Shown here one piece after another: positions 1 to 5,489 of a DNA stretch of 5,611 nucleotides. Source of the DNA: Patescibacteria group bacterium (lineage in GTDB: Bacteria; Patescibacteriota; Minisyncoccia; Phycocordibacterales; JANLHH01); assembly GCA_024654605.1 (NCBI GenBank), contig JANLHH010000100.1:1-5611 (forward strand), written 5' to 3'. Position numbers and translations under genes: made by a program. The notes under the pieces were generated by a model. That model saw nothing but the letters and a program-made list of their open reading frames with translations, was not told the DNA's origin and did no database searches. Each line of letters begins with the position of its first letter. Position 1 is the first letter of the stretch.

Positions 1-62
1 TGATGCGCGGATGTTGCCGCACCCCAGAGGAATCCCTTCGGAAATTGTAATATTTTTTCCAT
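1..62 (-). CDS. Glycoside hydrolase family 1 (beta-glucosidase-like), N-terminal fragment cut by the window edge
   Basis: An ATG at 62-60 opens a frame that stays open to the window edge and encodes 20 residues, including FPKGFLWGAATSAH. This is the conserved N-terminus of glycoside hydrolase family 1 (consensus F-P-x-G-F-x-W-G-x-A-T-[SA]-[AS]-[HY]-Q), where the next residues, QxEG, shape the sugar-binding -1 subsite. GH1 enzymes are retaining beta-glycosidases with a TIM-barrel fold, usually cytoplasmic, acting on beta-glucosides, beta-galactosides or 6-phospho sugars. There is no signal peptide. The catalytic glutamates lie outside the window, so activity and substrate cannot be judged. The start is well fixed because the motif begins seven codons in and a -10 box lies just upstream. 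The gene follows the eight-cysteine gene by 31 bp on the same strand. Confidence 0.82.
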   Translation of the reverse strand, partial: MEKILQFPKGFLWGAATSAH

Positions 63-70
63 TATTAAAA

Positions 71-79
71 ATTATAACA
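71..79 (-). promoter_or_regulatory. Extended -10 promoter for the GH1 gene
   Basis: Read on the minus strand, positions 79-71 are TGTTATAAT, a perfect TGn-TATAAT extended -10 element. The -35 region at correct spacing (about 94-99, CGCTAG) does not resemble TTGACA, as is common for extended -10 promoters. The expected transcription start is near 64-63, only one or two bases before the ATG at 62, with no room for a Shine-Dalgarno. The element overlaps no coding sequence, but its -35 region covers the end of the upstream gene. Confidence 0.6.
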
Positions 80-93
80 CACAAACCCTTGTT

Positions 94-474
94 CTAGCGT
101 CTTTCTTTGGCTTCCACTGTGCATATTCGCAACTCTTCTGTTTCTCTCCAGCCGCATGTGCCGCTTTTTTGTCTCTCGCAAACCGCTGTTCGGTAGCAGG
201 CATATTCGGGTCTGTATTCGCAGGTGGTTACAATCTCTCCCGCCAATTCTTCTTCAATGCACAACTGACCACTGCATCCGGCGGGTACACACCCGCCACC
301 TTGAGAAACGCCCTCATTTACTACGGGCGCTTCGGGTGTTTCTTTGCGAGGCGCATCAATACTTTTCTTCATTGCGTCGTTACGCATTTCCACGCCATTC
401 AAAACAGCGCCGGCTATGCCGGCAAAGACAAGCACAAGCAATAAAAATAGAAATATAACCTTCTCGTTTAACAT
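94..474 (-). CDS. Membrane-anchored eight-cysteine-cluster domain protein
   Basis: This is a 126-aa protein from the ATG at 474; an in-frame TTG at 501 would add nine residues but has no ribosome site. Residues about 6-25 form a hydrophobic N-terminal segment after MLNEK, acting as an uncleaved anchor or signal peptide. A linker rich in P, E and K follows. From residue 62 on there are exactly eight cysteines, with motifs GCSGQLC, TTCEY, YACYRTAVCE and GTCGW ending in a final C near residue 118. This matches the pattern of proteins annotated as eight-cysteine-cluster domain-containing, known in myxobacteria and other bacteria. Their function is not established. Four disulfides, or less likely metal binding, on the outer face of the membrane is an inference. 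The domain sits at the very C-terminus. It follows the DUF389 gene by 67 bp and may be co-transcribed with it. Confidence 0.78.
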   Translation of the reverse strand: MLNEKVIFLFLLLVLVFAGIAGAVLNGVEMRNDAMKKSIDAPRKETPEAPVVNEGVSQGGGCVPAGCSGQLCIEEELAGEIVTTCEYRPEYACYRTAVCERQKSGTCGWRETEELRICTVEAKERR

Positions 475-541
475 ACGGTAATAATGGATAGATTTGAGCA
501 AAAAAATAGAATTATTTTCTCATCAGTCATTCCGTTCTTTT

Positions 542-1252
542 TTATAACTCCGATTGACTTTGCGCTTCTCGCACTTCTGCCTCCATTTTTTTATCTTCCT
601 CTCTGATTGATTCGCTGGCAACACGGCGTTTTACGTAAAAATTCATGAGTGAGAACGTGATCATGCTGGCAAACACAATACCGATGATATTGAGTAAGAA
701 CAAAAGAAAAGCATTCGTTATGATAACCCAACTCCACTGCGCGATTCCCACTCCTATGAGCGCAAGTGGCGGAAGGAGCGCGACGGCGATCGCAACCCCG
801 GTTAATCGTTCGTTTAGTTTCGGTTTTACTAGCGTAAATGTTGCCGCAAAACCGGAAAGGATCGCGACTCCCATATACAAAAACGACGGCTGTAAACTGG
901 AAAGCGCGCTTTCAGGCACATTCCCGCCTGAAAACAGTATGGTCACTGTGAGGGCCCCCACAATACTCCATCCCATTGATTTTAAAATAGTACTGAATGA
1001 ACGGGAAATAAGCTTTCCGTCAGAAATAATAATTCCCAATGAAAGACTTAAAATAGGTGAGAGGAGCGGCGCAATAAGCATAGATCCGATGAGTACCGCT
1101 ATATTATCAATAAGAATACCGAATGTCGCCATCAGAACCGCGAGAAACGTCATGAAAAAGAAATCTTGATTTGGCGTGCTTTGGCTCACCAGATTTTCAA
1201 TAGCCCGAGTTTTATCGGCCTCAGAAAGATTGTTGAATGAAACGAGTACCAT
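542..1252 (-). CDS. DUF389 family multi-pass membrane protein
   Basis: This 236-aa integral membrane protein has about six hydrophobic segments (roughly residues 31-50, 52-75, 92-110, 125-143, 150-172 and 178-203). DUF389 hallmarks are visible: DNIAVLIGSMLIAPLLSPI at 49-67, then LNERLTGVAIAVALLPPLA at 146-164, where the ALLPP motif is typical. Many DUF389 members carry an extra soluble domain; here there is only a 30-residue N-terminal lead and a charged, probably cytoplasmic tail (KRRVASESIREEDKKMEAE). The family's biochemical role is not settled, so no substrate is proposed. ATG at 1252 is the first in-frame start and gives the hydrophobic block the usual family offset. No Shine-Dalgarno is visible, in keeping with a short leader from the promoter just upstream. 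Confidence 0.88.
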   Translation of the reverse strand: MVLVSFNNLSEADKTRAIENLVSQSTPNQDFFFMTFLAVLMATFGILIDNIAVLIGSMLIAPLLSPILSLSLGIIISDGKLISRSFSTILKSMGWSIVGALTVTILFSGGNVPESALSSLQPSFLYMGVAILSGFAATFTLVKPKLNERLTGVAIAVALLPPLALIGVGIAQWSWVIITNAFLLFLLNIIGIVFASMITFSLMNFYVKRRVASESIREEDKKMEAEVREAQSQSEL

Positions 1253-1266
1253 AATGGAATGACTAT

Positions 1267-1295
1267 ATTGTAGCGCATATTCTCAAAGAGGTAAA
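1267..1295 (-). promoter_or_regulatory. Probable sigma70-type promoter of the DUF389 gene
   Basis: On the minus strand, TTTACC (1295-1290) is followed after 17 bases by TACAAT (1272-1267). The -10 matches TATAAT at five of six positions and the -35 matches TTGACA at four of six. The predicted start near 1260 is an A and gives a leader of about eight bases before the ATG at 1252. That agrees with the absence of a Shine-Dalgarno. The promoter lies between the terminator of the upstream 82-aa gene and the DUF389 start, making DUF389 the first gene of its unit. Confidence 0.5.
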
Positions 1296-1351
1296 CCGAA
1301 CACCATATACATTTATTATTTACCGCAAAATCATAGCCGTACACGCCGCGC

Positions 1352-1385
1352 AAAAAAACACCCCGCGGTGTTGGCGGCGGGGTGT
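1352..1385 (-). terminator. Rho-independent terminator of the 82-aa gene
   Basis: Read on the minus strand, ACACCCCGC pairs perfectly with GCGGGGTGT (nine base pairs, seven of them in the GC-rich core) across a ten-base loop. The right arm runs straight into a T tract. The arms are at 1385-1377 and 1366-1358, and the T run covers 1358-1352. It lies about 20 bases after the stop of the 82-aa gene and before the DUF389 promoter, so it separates the two units. Confidence 0.85.
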
Positions 1386-1403
1386 GTTGGTGTGATTGAT
1401 GAG

Positions 1404-1652
1404 TTAAAACCAGGTCACAACCTGCAGGCCTCGCAAATCTTTTGCGGGGGCTCCGAGGCAGTCAGTATGGTCGTTCACGTGAAGCGAGGGCGGGTTTGTG
1501 TACGATATAGTCGCCCTGAAATCAGCTTCCAGTAGTGCTCTTTCGGCGTCGTGGATTGAAACTCTTTTTTTGTGAAGGGCACGAGCGATTTCGCTTCCCT
1601 TTTTCCCTTCCTGTTTGAGTGTAAGAACAGTCCTAAATGCTTCGGTGGTCAT
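1404..1652 (-). CDS. Unknown 82-aa protein with a helical N-terminal half
   Basis: I do not recognise this family. The gene is well supported by signals: ATG at 1652 has AAGGAG five bases upstream, a TTGACA promoter lies further up, and a strong terminator follows the TAA. Residues 1-45 look helical and basic, with QEGKKGSEIARALHKKRVS spaced like a small helix-turn-helix, followed by an HDAERALLEADF helix. The second half (residues 46-82) is different, with SYTNPPSLHVNDHTDCLG and an aromatic end, VVTWF, and contains the only cysteine. No signal peptide or membrane segment is present, so a cytoplasmic protein is likely. A small DNA-binding or regulatory protein is possible but is inference from the helix pattern alone. 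It is flanked upstream by a DnaA-box-like cluster. Confidence 0.72.
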   Translation of the reverse strand: MTTEAFRTVLTLKQEGKKGSEIARALHKKRVSIHDAERALLEADFRATISYTNPPSLHVNDHTDCLGAPAKDLRGLQVVTWF

Positions 1653-1657
1653 CGATT

Positions 1658-1663
1658 CTCCTT
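1658..1663 (-). promoter_or_regulatory. Strong Shine-Dalgarno of the 82-aa gene
   Basis: The minus strand reads AAGGAG, five bases from the ATG at 1652. It is the best ribosome site in the window and fixes this start. The DUF389 and GH1 genes lack such a site. Confidence 0.8.
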
Positions 1664-1702
1664 ATCACATCAGTCAGTGGTTTATGGTGTACTCCGATTG
1701 CA

Positions 1703-1730
1703 AAAATATCATACGCAACGCCGTTGTCAA
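1703..1730 (-). promoter_or_regulatory. Promoter of the 82-aa gene
   Basis: On the minus strand, a perfect TTGACA -35 (1730-1725) is followed after 16 bases by TATTTT (1708-1703). That -10 is preceded by TGA, so it has the TGn extension. Transcription should start near 1696, giving a leader of about 44 bases that contains the Shine-Dalgarno. The -10 hexamer is imperfect, but the exact -35 and the TG extension make this the best promoter candidate upstream of the gene. Confidence 0.6.
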
Positions 1731-1764
1731 TAGAGAAGAAGCGTTTTTAGCATTATCTCAACAC

Positions 1765-1835
1765 TGTGGGTTATACTTTTTTCAGCAATTTGTATCGGGA
1801 AAAAAGTGGATAAGCTGTAGATAAACTGTGGTTAA
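1765..1835 (-). promoter_or_regulatory. Cluster of DnaA-box-like 9-mers
   Basis: Compared with the consensus TTATCCACA, the minus strand carries TTATCCACT (1813-1805), TTATCTACA (1824-1816) and TTAACCACA (1835-1827). Each matches at eight of nine positions, all three face the same way, and they repeat every 11 bp exactly. A weaker copy, TAACCCACA (1773-1765), matches at seven of nine. The cluster sits in the 201-bp gap between the surface-protein stop and the 82-aa gene promoter. Such arrays are the hallmark of DnaA binding at replication origins or DnaA-regulated promoters. No dnaA, dnaN or rpmH lies in the window, so origin status is open. Confidence 0.5.
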
Positions 1836-1853
1836 CTAAATGAGATGTTGCCT

Positions 1854-4800
1854 CTAAAAGAGAAACAATATCCACGAAACCATTTTCCCAACACCATTCC
1901 TTACCGCACCGGTAACCGAGCGAAAAGCTTGGTTGACATCCCCAGAGAGCGCCTCAATCGCTCCCGCGACCAGACTTCTACCACCCTCCTGTTCATTACC
2001 TTCTTCAAGTGTTTCTTCTGCTACTGCAACTCCTTTGTCGGCCGCGTTCACCACACCCACTTGGGTAAATTCCGGCAATTCGCTCACTTGTGTCTTCAGT
2101 CTCCCGATAAGAGTCTTGAACGCGTTCACTTCCAGCTGTTCTTCCAGACTAAGCGCAAATTCTTTCTGTCCGGCACAATAGATCTCATTGATTTTTTTCT
2201 TCGTAGTGAAGTACACAAACCCCGTGTTGCGCTCAAGTCCCCATGGACCCAAGATATCCTCTTGATACTTGTTCTGGAATGCTTTTACCGCCGCGAGCGT
2301 CGCGCTGTCGTACGTTCCTGTTATCGCAAGGTCAGTAAATCCTTCATAGGTTTTCAAGAATTGCTGAAGTTTTGTCACTTCCGCGGGGTCATTGTCGGCG
2401 CCAGTGCGGATAAATCCGCGCAGATACTGTTCGCATACAGGCGCAGGTAAGGGTAATTCCGGAATTGGTTCTTCATTGCCATTGCCCGAAATCGTTATGT
2501 CGCTCGTCACAACCGCTGAATCGGCAAAGTAGCCGTAGAATGGATTGACGGACGGATGCCTGCCGATGGAAAGCACCTGCGCGTGGTTGGTATAGGTTCC
2601 GGGAGTAGTACTTGCGTTGAAGATAACCGTATAAGTAACGGTAATTTCCTCATTGGGCAATATCTCTCCCAATTCCCAATATTCTTCGTGGATAATTTCT
2701 TCGGCTTCGTCAGTGATCGTATCAACCAATACTGCGTGATATGCGCTTCCGCCTTCGTTATTGACTACGATTGTGTAGTCAACGGTGCTTGACGCGGTAA
2801 TGGTAACCGTTGAACTCGCGTTGGATGTTTTCGTGATCTTCAATACGGGATCAGGGGTGTAAGTAACGCCTGTGCCGCCGCCCCCTCCGCCAGAACCGGA
2901 GTCGCTGTTATACAGCGCCATAACGTCAATCACTTCCGTGTTATTGCTTGGGTCACTGTCGCTTTCGTTGCCCGTAGCGGTCACGGTCGTTCGAAGTAAT
3001 GTTTCCCCGTATGGAATATCATTGGCGACATGAGCCGTATACGACACATTCACGCTCTCGCTAGCTGGGATATCTCCAATGTTCCAGGTGATACCTTCGG
3101 GAAATACCGTGTCATATTCATCAAAAGAGAAGAATGTGTCATCAAAGATATTTTCCAACACTACGTTTGTCGCATCCGCATTGCCTAAGTTGGAAACCGT
3201 AAAGTTGTAGGTGATATCCGTACCGGGACCGATGGAGCCTTCCGAGTGCGCGGACCCTACCGTCAACAAATCGGGTTGCCCAAATGAAATATTGCCGCGC
3301 CAATTGCCGAAGAAATTGAAGAACAGGAACATAAAGTTCTTTCCCAGTATATTGGTATTAACGATATTACTGACGTTCGCTCCCGCGTACGCATTGCCTG
3401 TTTGTATTGCTGCCTGACCGTCTTCTGAATGAATCTTGTTCTCTCCCGTGAGCGCGTATACTTGCACATTGTTCTTTATGAGCGCCGTATTGTTGTTTTC
3501 TATATTAAGCGTCCCTTCGCCTGTGCCGCCGGAATTTTCCGCTGATGCGTCTGTTTCCGGTGTTTCTTCCGGCGTATTGAACAACTGGACGCCAAACGGT
3601 GTTTCAGTCCACGAGATTCCCGGCGGTGTGCCGAAGACACTTCCCGACCAATTTCCATAGATCCGGAACATCATAATAACCGTAGTGCTGTTAAAGAGAT
3701 TGGTATTAACGATGTTGGCGACATTTGAACCCGCGTACGAGTTCCCGGTTTGGATAAGCGCGCCTCCGTCGGAGCCACCGGTTTCCGCGGTGTTTTCTCC
3801 CGTGTTTGCCTCGGTAGTCACGCTATTTTCAACAACGGCTTCATTTGTGTTTTGTACGGTAACATCACCTGATGGCACGCTGCCGTTCGCTCCCAAAAGA
3901 TGAGAAAAGAAATTTCCTCCGGGGAGCAGAACGTCGCCGTCATAATCGCCGAAATTATTGAATGCGAACATTAGATAATTTGAGTTCGTGATATTCGTGT
4001 TCGCGATATTGAATACGTTTGCCGCGGCGTACGCGTCACCGGTATAGATGCCGGCGCTACCACTGGTGCTCGTTGCGTTATTGCCGCCGGTCATTGACCG
4101 GACGATGACATCATTAACGATCGTCGCGTTGTTGTCGTTTTTGACATTAAGTGTTGCTCCTCCCCCTTCGCACGATTCAAGCGAGCAGGGTGATTCTCCT
4201 CCTCCGTTCTCAAAAAAGCTCAGATAATCTTTCAAATCAAGAGTTCCATGACCAAACAAGCTATTGAGGAAAAACAGGAAACCGTTTGAATTTAAAATAT
4301 TCGTGTTGACCACATTGACGATATTCGCATAGGCAAAAGCGTCGCCTGTGTATATAGCGGAGTCCCCGCCTCCTTCCACGCTGTTGTCACCCGTGTCGGC
4401 ATCCACACCAACCTTGTTTGCAACATTCGCTTCGTTTGTGTTCTCCACGGTTGTTGAGGCGGTGTTGGTAGCTTCTTCTTCCTCTGTGTTCAGTAATGCC
4501 GGTGTGGAAGACGCGGTATCGCTACTCTCACTTTCCAACAACTCCGGCGTGGAAGACGCGGTATCATCTTCAATCACTTCGGGTGTGGAGGAAGCAGTTT
4601 CAATCCCTGTCGTATCCGTAACGTTCGTATTCGCGGTATTCTCCACCTCTGCTCCCGCACCCGCGTCGCCTGTTTCAATGAGCGCGCCTTCTTCCGCCGG
4701 AGTGCCGCTATCACCGGCGCTACCCTCGCCTTCCACTGTTTCCTCCGGAGGAGCCGGCGGGTCTTCTTCTGTTACCTCCGGCGTGGATTCCTCGGATGTT

Positions 4801-4913
4801 TGCGAGAACGCAACACCGGAAAAACTGCCGAACGAAAGTGGCATAAGCACCAAAAAACCGACGAATTGCATCATCAGCCTCGTAACCTTACTTTGTGAAT
4901 ATATTGAATACAT
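1854..4913 (-). CDS. Large repeat-containing cell-surface protein with DUF11 modules and a peptidoglycan-binding-like domain
   Basis: This is a 1019-aa exported protein. Residues 1-38 form a signal peptide: basic n-region with K9 and R12, hydrophobic core, and a likely cut after VAFS. Residues 39-158 are acidic, low-complexity and rich in S, T, P and E, with three TASSTP copies and one degenerate repeat (GALIETGDAGAG, 76-87). Residues 159-545 hold four long repeats of a TG-x-A-x-A-N-V-x-N-[IV]-x-N-T-N type. Two DUF11-type beta-sandwich modules follow at about 549-663 and 688-808, joined by a glycine-rich linker. Residues 827-913 resemble a peptidoglycan-binding domain (VTKLQQFLKTYEG, TGTYDSATLAAVKAFQ, GPWGLERNTGFVYFTTKK), bracketed by C827 and C913, a likely disulfide. 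The C-terminus ends in a hydrophobic WILFLF. No catalytic motif is visible. Wall-attached adhesion or surface-layer roles are inference. An in-frame ATG pair at 4874-4869, close behind GAGG, is an alternative start, but it would remove the basic n-region. Confidence 0.88.
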   Translation of the reverse strand: MYSIYSQSKVTRLMMQFVGFLVLMPLSFGSFSGVAFSQTSEESTPEVTEEDPPAPPEETVEGEGSAGDSGTPAEEGALIETGDAGAGAEVENTANTNVTDTTGIETASSTPEVIEDDTASSTPELLESESSDTASSTPALLNTEEEEATNTASTTVENTNEANVANKVGVDADTGDNSVEGGGDSAIYTGDAFAYANIVNVVNTNILNSNGFLFFLNSLFGHGTLDLKDYLSFFENGGGESPCSLESCEGGGATLNVKNDNNATIVNDVIVRSMTGGNNATSTSGSAGIYTGDAYAAANVFNIANTNITNSNYLMFAFNNFGDYDGDVLLPGGNFFSHLLGANGSVPSGDVTVQNTNEAVVENSVTTEANTGENTAETGGSDGGALIQTGNSYAGSNVANIVNTNLFNSTTVIMMFRIYGNWSGSVFGTPPGISWTETPFGVQLFNTPEETPETDASAENSGGTGEGTLNIENNNTALIKNNVQVYALTGENKIHSEDGQAAIQTGNAYAGANVSNIVNTNILGKNFMFLFFNFFGNWRGNISFGQPDLLTVGSAHSEGSIGPGTDITYNFTVSNLGNADATNVVLENIFDDTFFSFDEYDTVFPEGITWNIGDIPASESVNVSYTAHVANDIPYGETLLRTTVTATGNESDSDPSNNTEVIDVMALYNSDSGSGGGGGGTGVTYTPDPVLKITKTSNASSTVTITASSTVDYTIVVNNEGGSAYHAVLVDTITDEAEEIIHEEYWELGEILPNEEITVTYTVIFNASTTPGTYTNHAQVLSIGRHPSVNPFYGYFADSAVVTSDITISGNGNEEPIPELPLPAPVCEQYLRGFIRTGADNDPAEVTKLQQFLKTYEGFTDLAITGTYDSATLAAVKAFQNKYQEDILGPWGLERNTGFVYFTTKKKINEIYCAGQKEFALSLEEQLEVNAFKTLIGRLKTQVSELPEFTQVGVVNAADKGVAVAEETLEEGNEQEGGRSLVAGAIEALSGDVNQAFRSVTGAVRNGVGKMVSWILFLF
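3279..4439 (-). repeat. Four protein-level repeats of about 95-115 residues inside the surface protein
   Basis: Each repeat has two parts. The first reads roughly N-x-N-x-A-x-[VI]-x-N-x-V with a later TG-x-N, as in NTNEAVVENSV and NNNTALIKNNV. The second reads I-x-TG-[DN]-x-[YF]-A-x-x-N-V-x-N-[IV]-x-NTN, as in AIQTGNAYAGANVSNIVNTN. The second parts start at about 4364, 4058, 3767 and 3419. Each is followed by an aromatic block ending in FG or YG (for example FMFLFFNFFGNW) and a variable linker. Regular asparagines and alternating hydrophobic residues suggest a beta-solenoid, which is an inference. Copies differ clearly at DNA level, so these are old duplications. Confidence 0.85.
4504..4601 (-). 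repeat. Short tandem repeat encoding TASSTP in the low-complexity region
   Basis: A 17-base unit, GTGGAAGACGCGGTATC on the plus strand, occurs identically at 4504-4520 and 4549-4565, with a diverged copy at 4585-4601. On the coding strand these give the three TASSTP motifs of the surface protein. Offsets of 45 and 36 bases keep the reading frame, as expected from in-frame slippage or recombination in a flexible stalk-like segment. Confidence 0.75.
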
Positions 4914-5361
4914 AAGCCATCATTTGCGAGAAAAACCTGGCGAAGGAAAATTTTATTTCCGTGGATATTCCGACCGATTCATCCACTACTTCCTCCGGTG
5001 TATTCTCTTCAGTATTGCTAATCACTTCTTCTGTGAATGTGACCGCCTCCCCCTTTGTGGTTACTTTCACCGTATCGTCCTCATAGAAAGTCTCTTCTCG
5101 TATCTCCTCTCCGGCATTATCGGTATGTTTGTTGATGAACTCTACAACCTTGCCGTTTACTATGGTTTCAATAAATATATCGGCTGATGTTGTTCCCTCC
5201 ACCACTTCACCTCCCTCTGCGCTGTTGCCTCCGTTTGAAGCAGAGCTTGAGACCACGTTGATAACCGAGTTTGTGGCCGCTACAACAAAGAACATGGGTA
5301 TGAGAAGGAGTACCCCTGCCACGCTACACATTATTGCCACCTTTTCATGTGTTTTATTCAT
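4888..5361 (-). CDS. Unknown 157-aa single-pass exported or membrane protein, partner gene of the surface protein
   Basis: I do not recognise a named family. ATG at 5361 is preceded by GAGAGG with five bases of spacing and by a good promoter. Residues 1-7 are polar and basic (MNKTHEK), and residues 8-29 form a hydrophobic helix ending VVAAT, a signal peptide or anchor. Residues 30-58 are S, N and G rich. Residues 59-110 look beta-rich (ADIFIETIVNGKVVEF, then DDTVKVTTKGEAVTF), and 111-130 are acidic. The last 20 residues are hydrophobic and aromatic (FARFFSQMMAYVFNIFTK), echoing the hydrophobic end of the neighbouring surface protein. The stop lies 26 bp inside the longest form of that gene, or 13 bp before its alternative start, so the two should be co-transcribed and possibly translationally coupled. 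A role in assembling or anchoring the larger protein is inference. Confidence 0.78.
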   Translation of the reverse strand: MNKTHEKVAIMCSVAGVLLLIPMFFVVAATNSVINVVSSSASNGGNSAEGGEVVEGTTSADIFIETIVNGKVVEFINKHTDNAGEEIREETFYEDDTVKVTTKGEAVTFTEEVISNTEENTPEEVVDESVGISTEIKFSFARFFSQMMAYVFNIFTK

Positions 5362-5366
5362 AGTTC

Positions 5367-5372
5367 CCTCTC
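5367..5372 (-). promoter_or_regulatory. Shine-Dalgarno of the 157-aa gene
   Basis: GAGAGG on the minus strand lies five bases from the ATG at 5361. It supports that start over internal methionines such as M11. Confidence 0.65.
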
Positions 5373-5390
5373 TAAGATCTCAATGAACCC

Positions 5391-5419
5391 CTTATACAAC
5401 ACGAGTACAATTTAATCAA
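5391..5419 (-). promoter_or_regulatory. Promoter of the surface-protein operon
   Basis: On the minus strand, TTGATT (5419-5414) is followed after exactly 17 bases by TATAAG (5396-5391). These match TTGACA at four of six and TATAAT at five of six positions. The predicted start near 5384 gives a leader of about 23 bases containing the GAGAGG site. It would drive the 157-aa gene and, by read-through, the 1019-aa gene. Confidence 0.62.
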
Positions 5420-5429
5420 GACCTTAGTA

Positions 5430-5473
5430 GAAGGCGGGAAAATGCTCCTCATGGAGCTTTTTCCCACACCTTC
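5430..5473. terminator. Long imperfect hairpin between repeat-protein genes, possible bidirectional terminator
   Basis: The arms pair as GAAGG/CCTTC, GGGAAAA/TTTTCCC and GCTCC/GGAGC, separated by a small asymmetric internal loop and one mismatch, around a four-base loop (TCAT). That is 17 base pairs in total. The inner part has A-tract, stem and T-tract on both strands, as in bidirectional terminators. The hairpin lies 43 bases after the stop of the upstream repeat protein and just before the next promoter, the expected place for a terminator. The T tract is interrupted and itself paired in the outer stem, so a regulatory RNA hairpin is an alternative. Confidence 0.5.
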
Positions 5474-5489
5474 TTAGTCTTTTAAGCAC

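Noticed and set aside
499..501. TTG as start of the eight-cysteine protein, adding nine residues
   Set aside because: No ribosome site precedes it, and the ATG at 474 gives a short basic lead directly before the hydrophobic helix, as expected.
468..530. A 20-codon frame on the minus strand (ATG at 530, stop overlapping the ATG of the eight-cysteine gene as ATGTTAA), possibly a leader peptide
   Set aside because: The stop-start overlap is suggestive of coupling, but there is no convincing Shine-Dalgarno or promoter, and the encoded peptide has no recognisable feature.
501..531. T-rich tract after the DUF389 gene as a Rho-independent terminator
   Set aside because: The only stem before the T run is four AT-rich pairs (AGAA/TTCT), too weak to call.
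645..1169. Plus-strand open frame of 174 codons
   Set aside because: It is antisense to the DUF389 gene, which has clear family motifs; the plus-strand translation has no recognisable domain.
1800..1853. Terminator of the large surface gene ending in the T6 run at 1805-1800
   Set aside because: No self-complementary stem precedes the T run; the sequence there is explained by direct repeats resembling DnaA boxes, not inverted ones.
4348..5187. Long plus-strand open frame rich in serine and valine
   Set aside because: It lies antisense to the surface-protein and 157-aa genes and mirrors their low-complexity T/E/S-rich codons. It has no start signals and crosses both gene ends.
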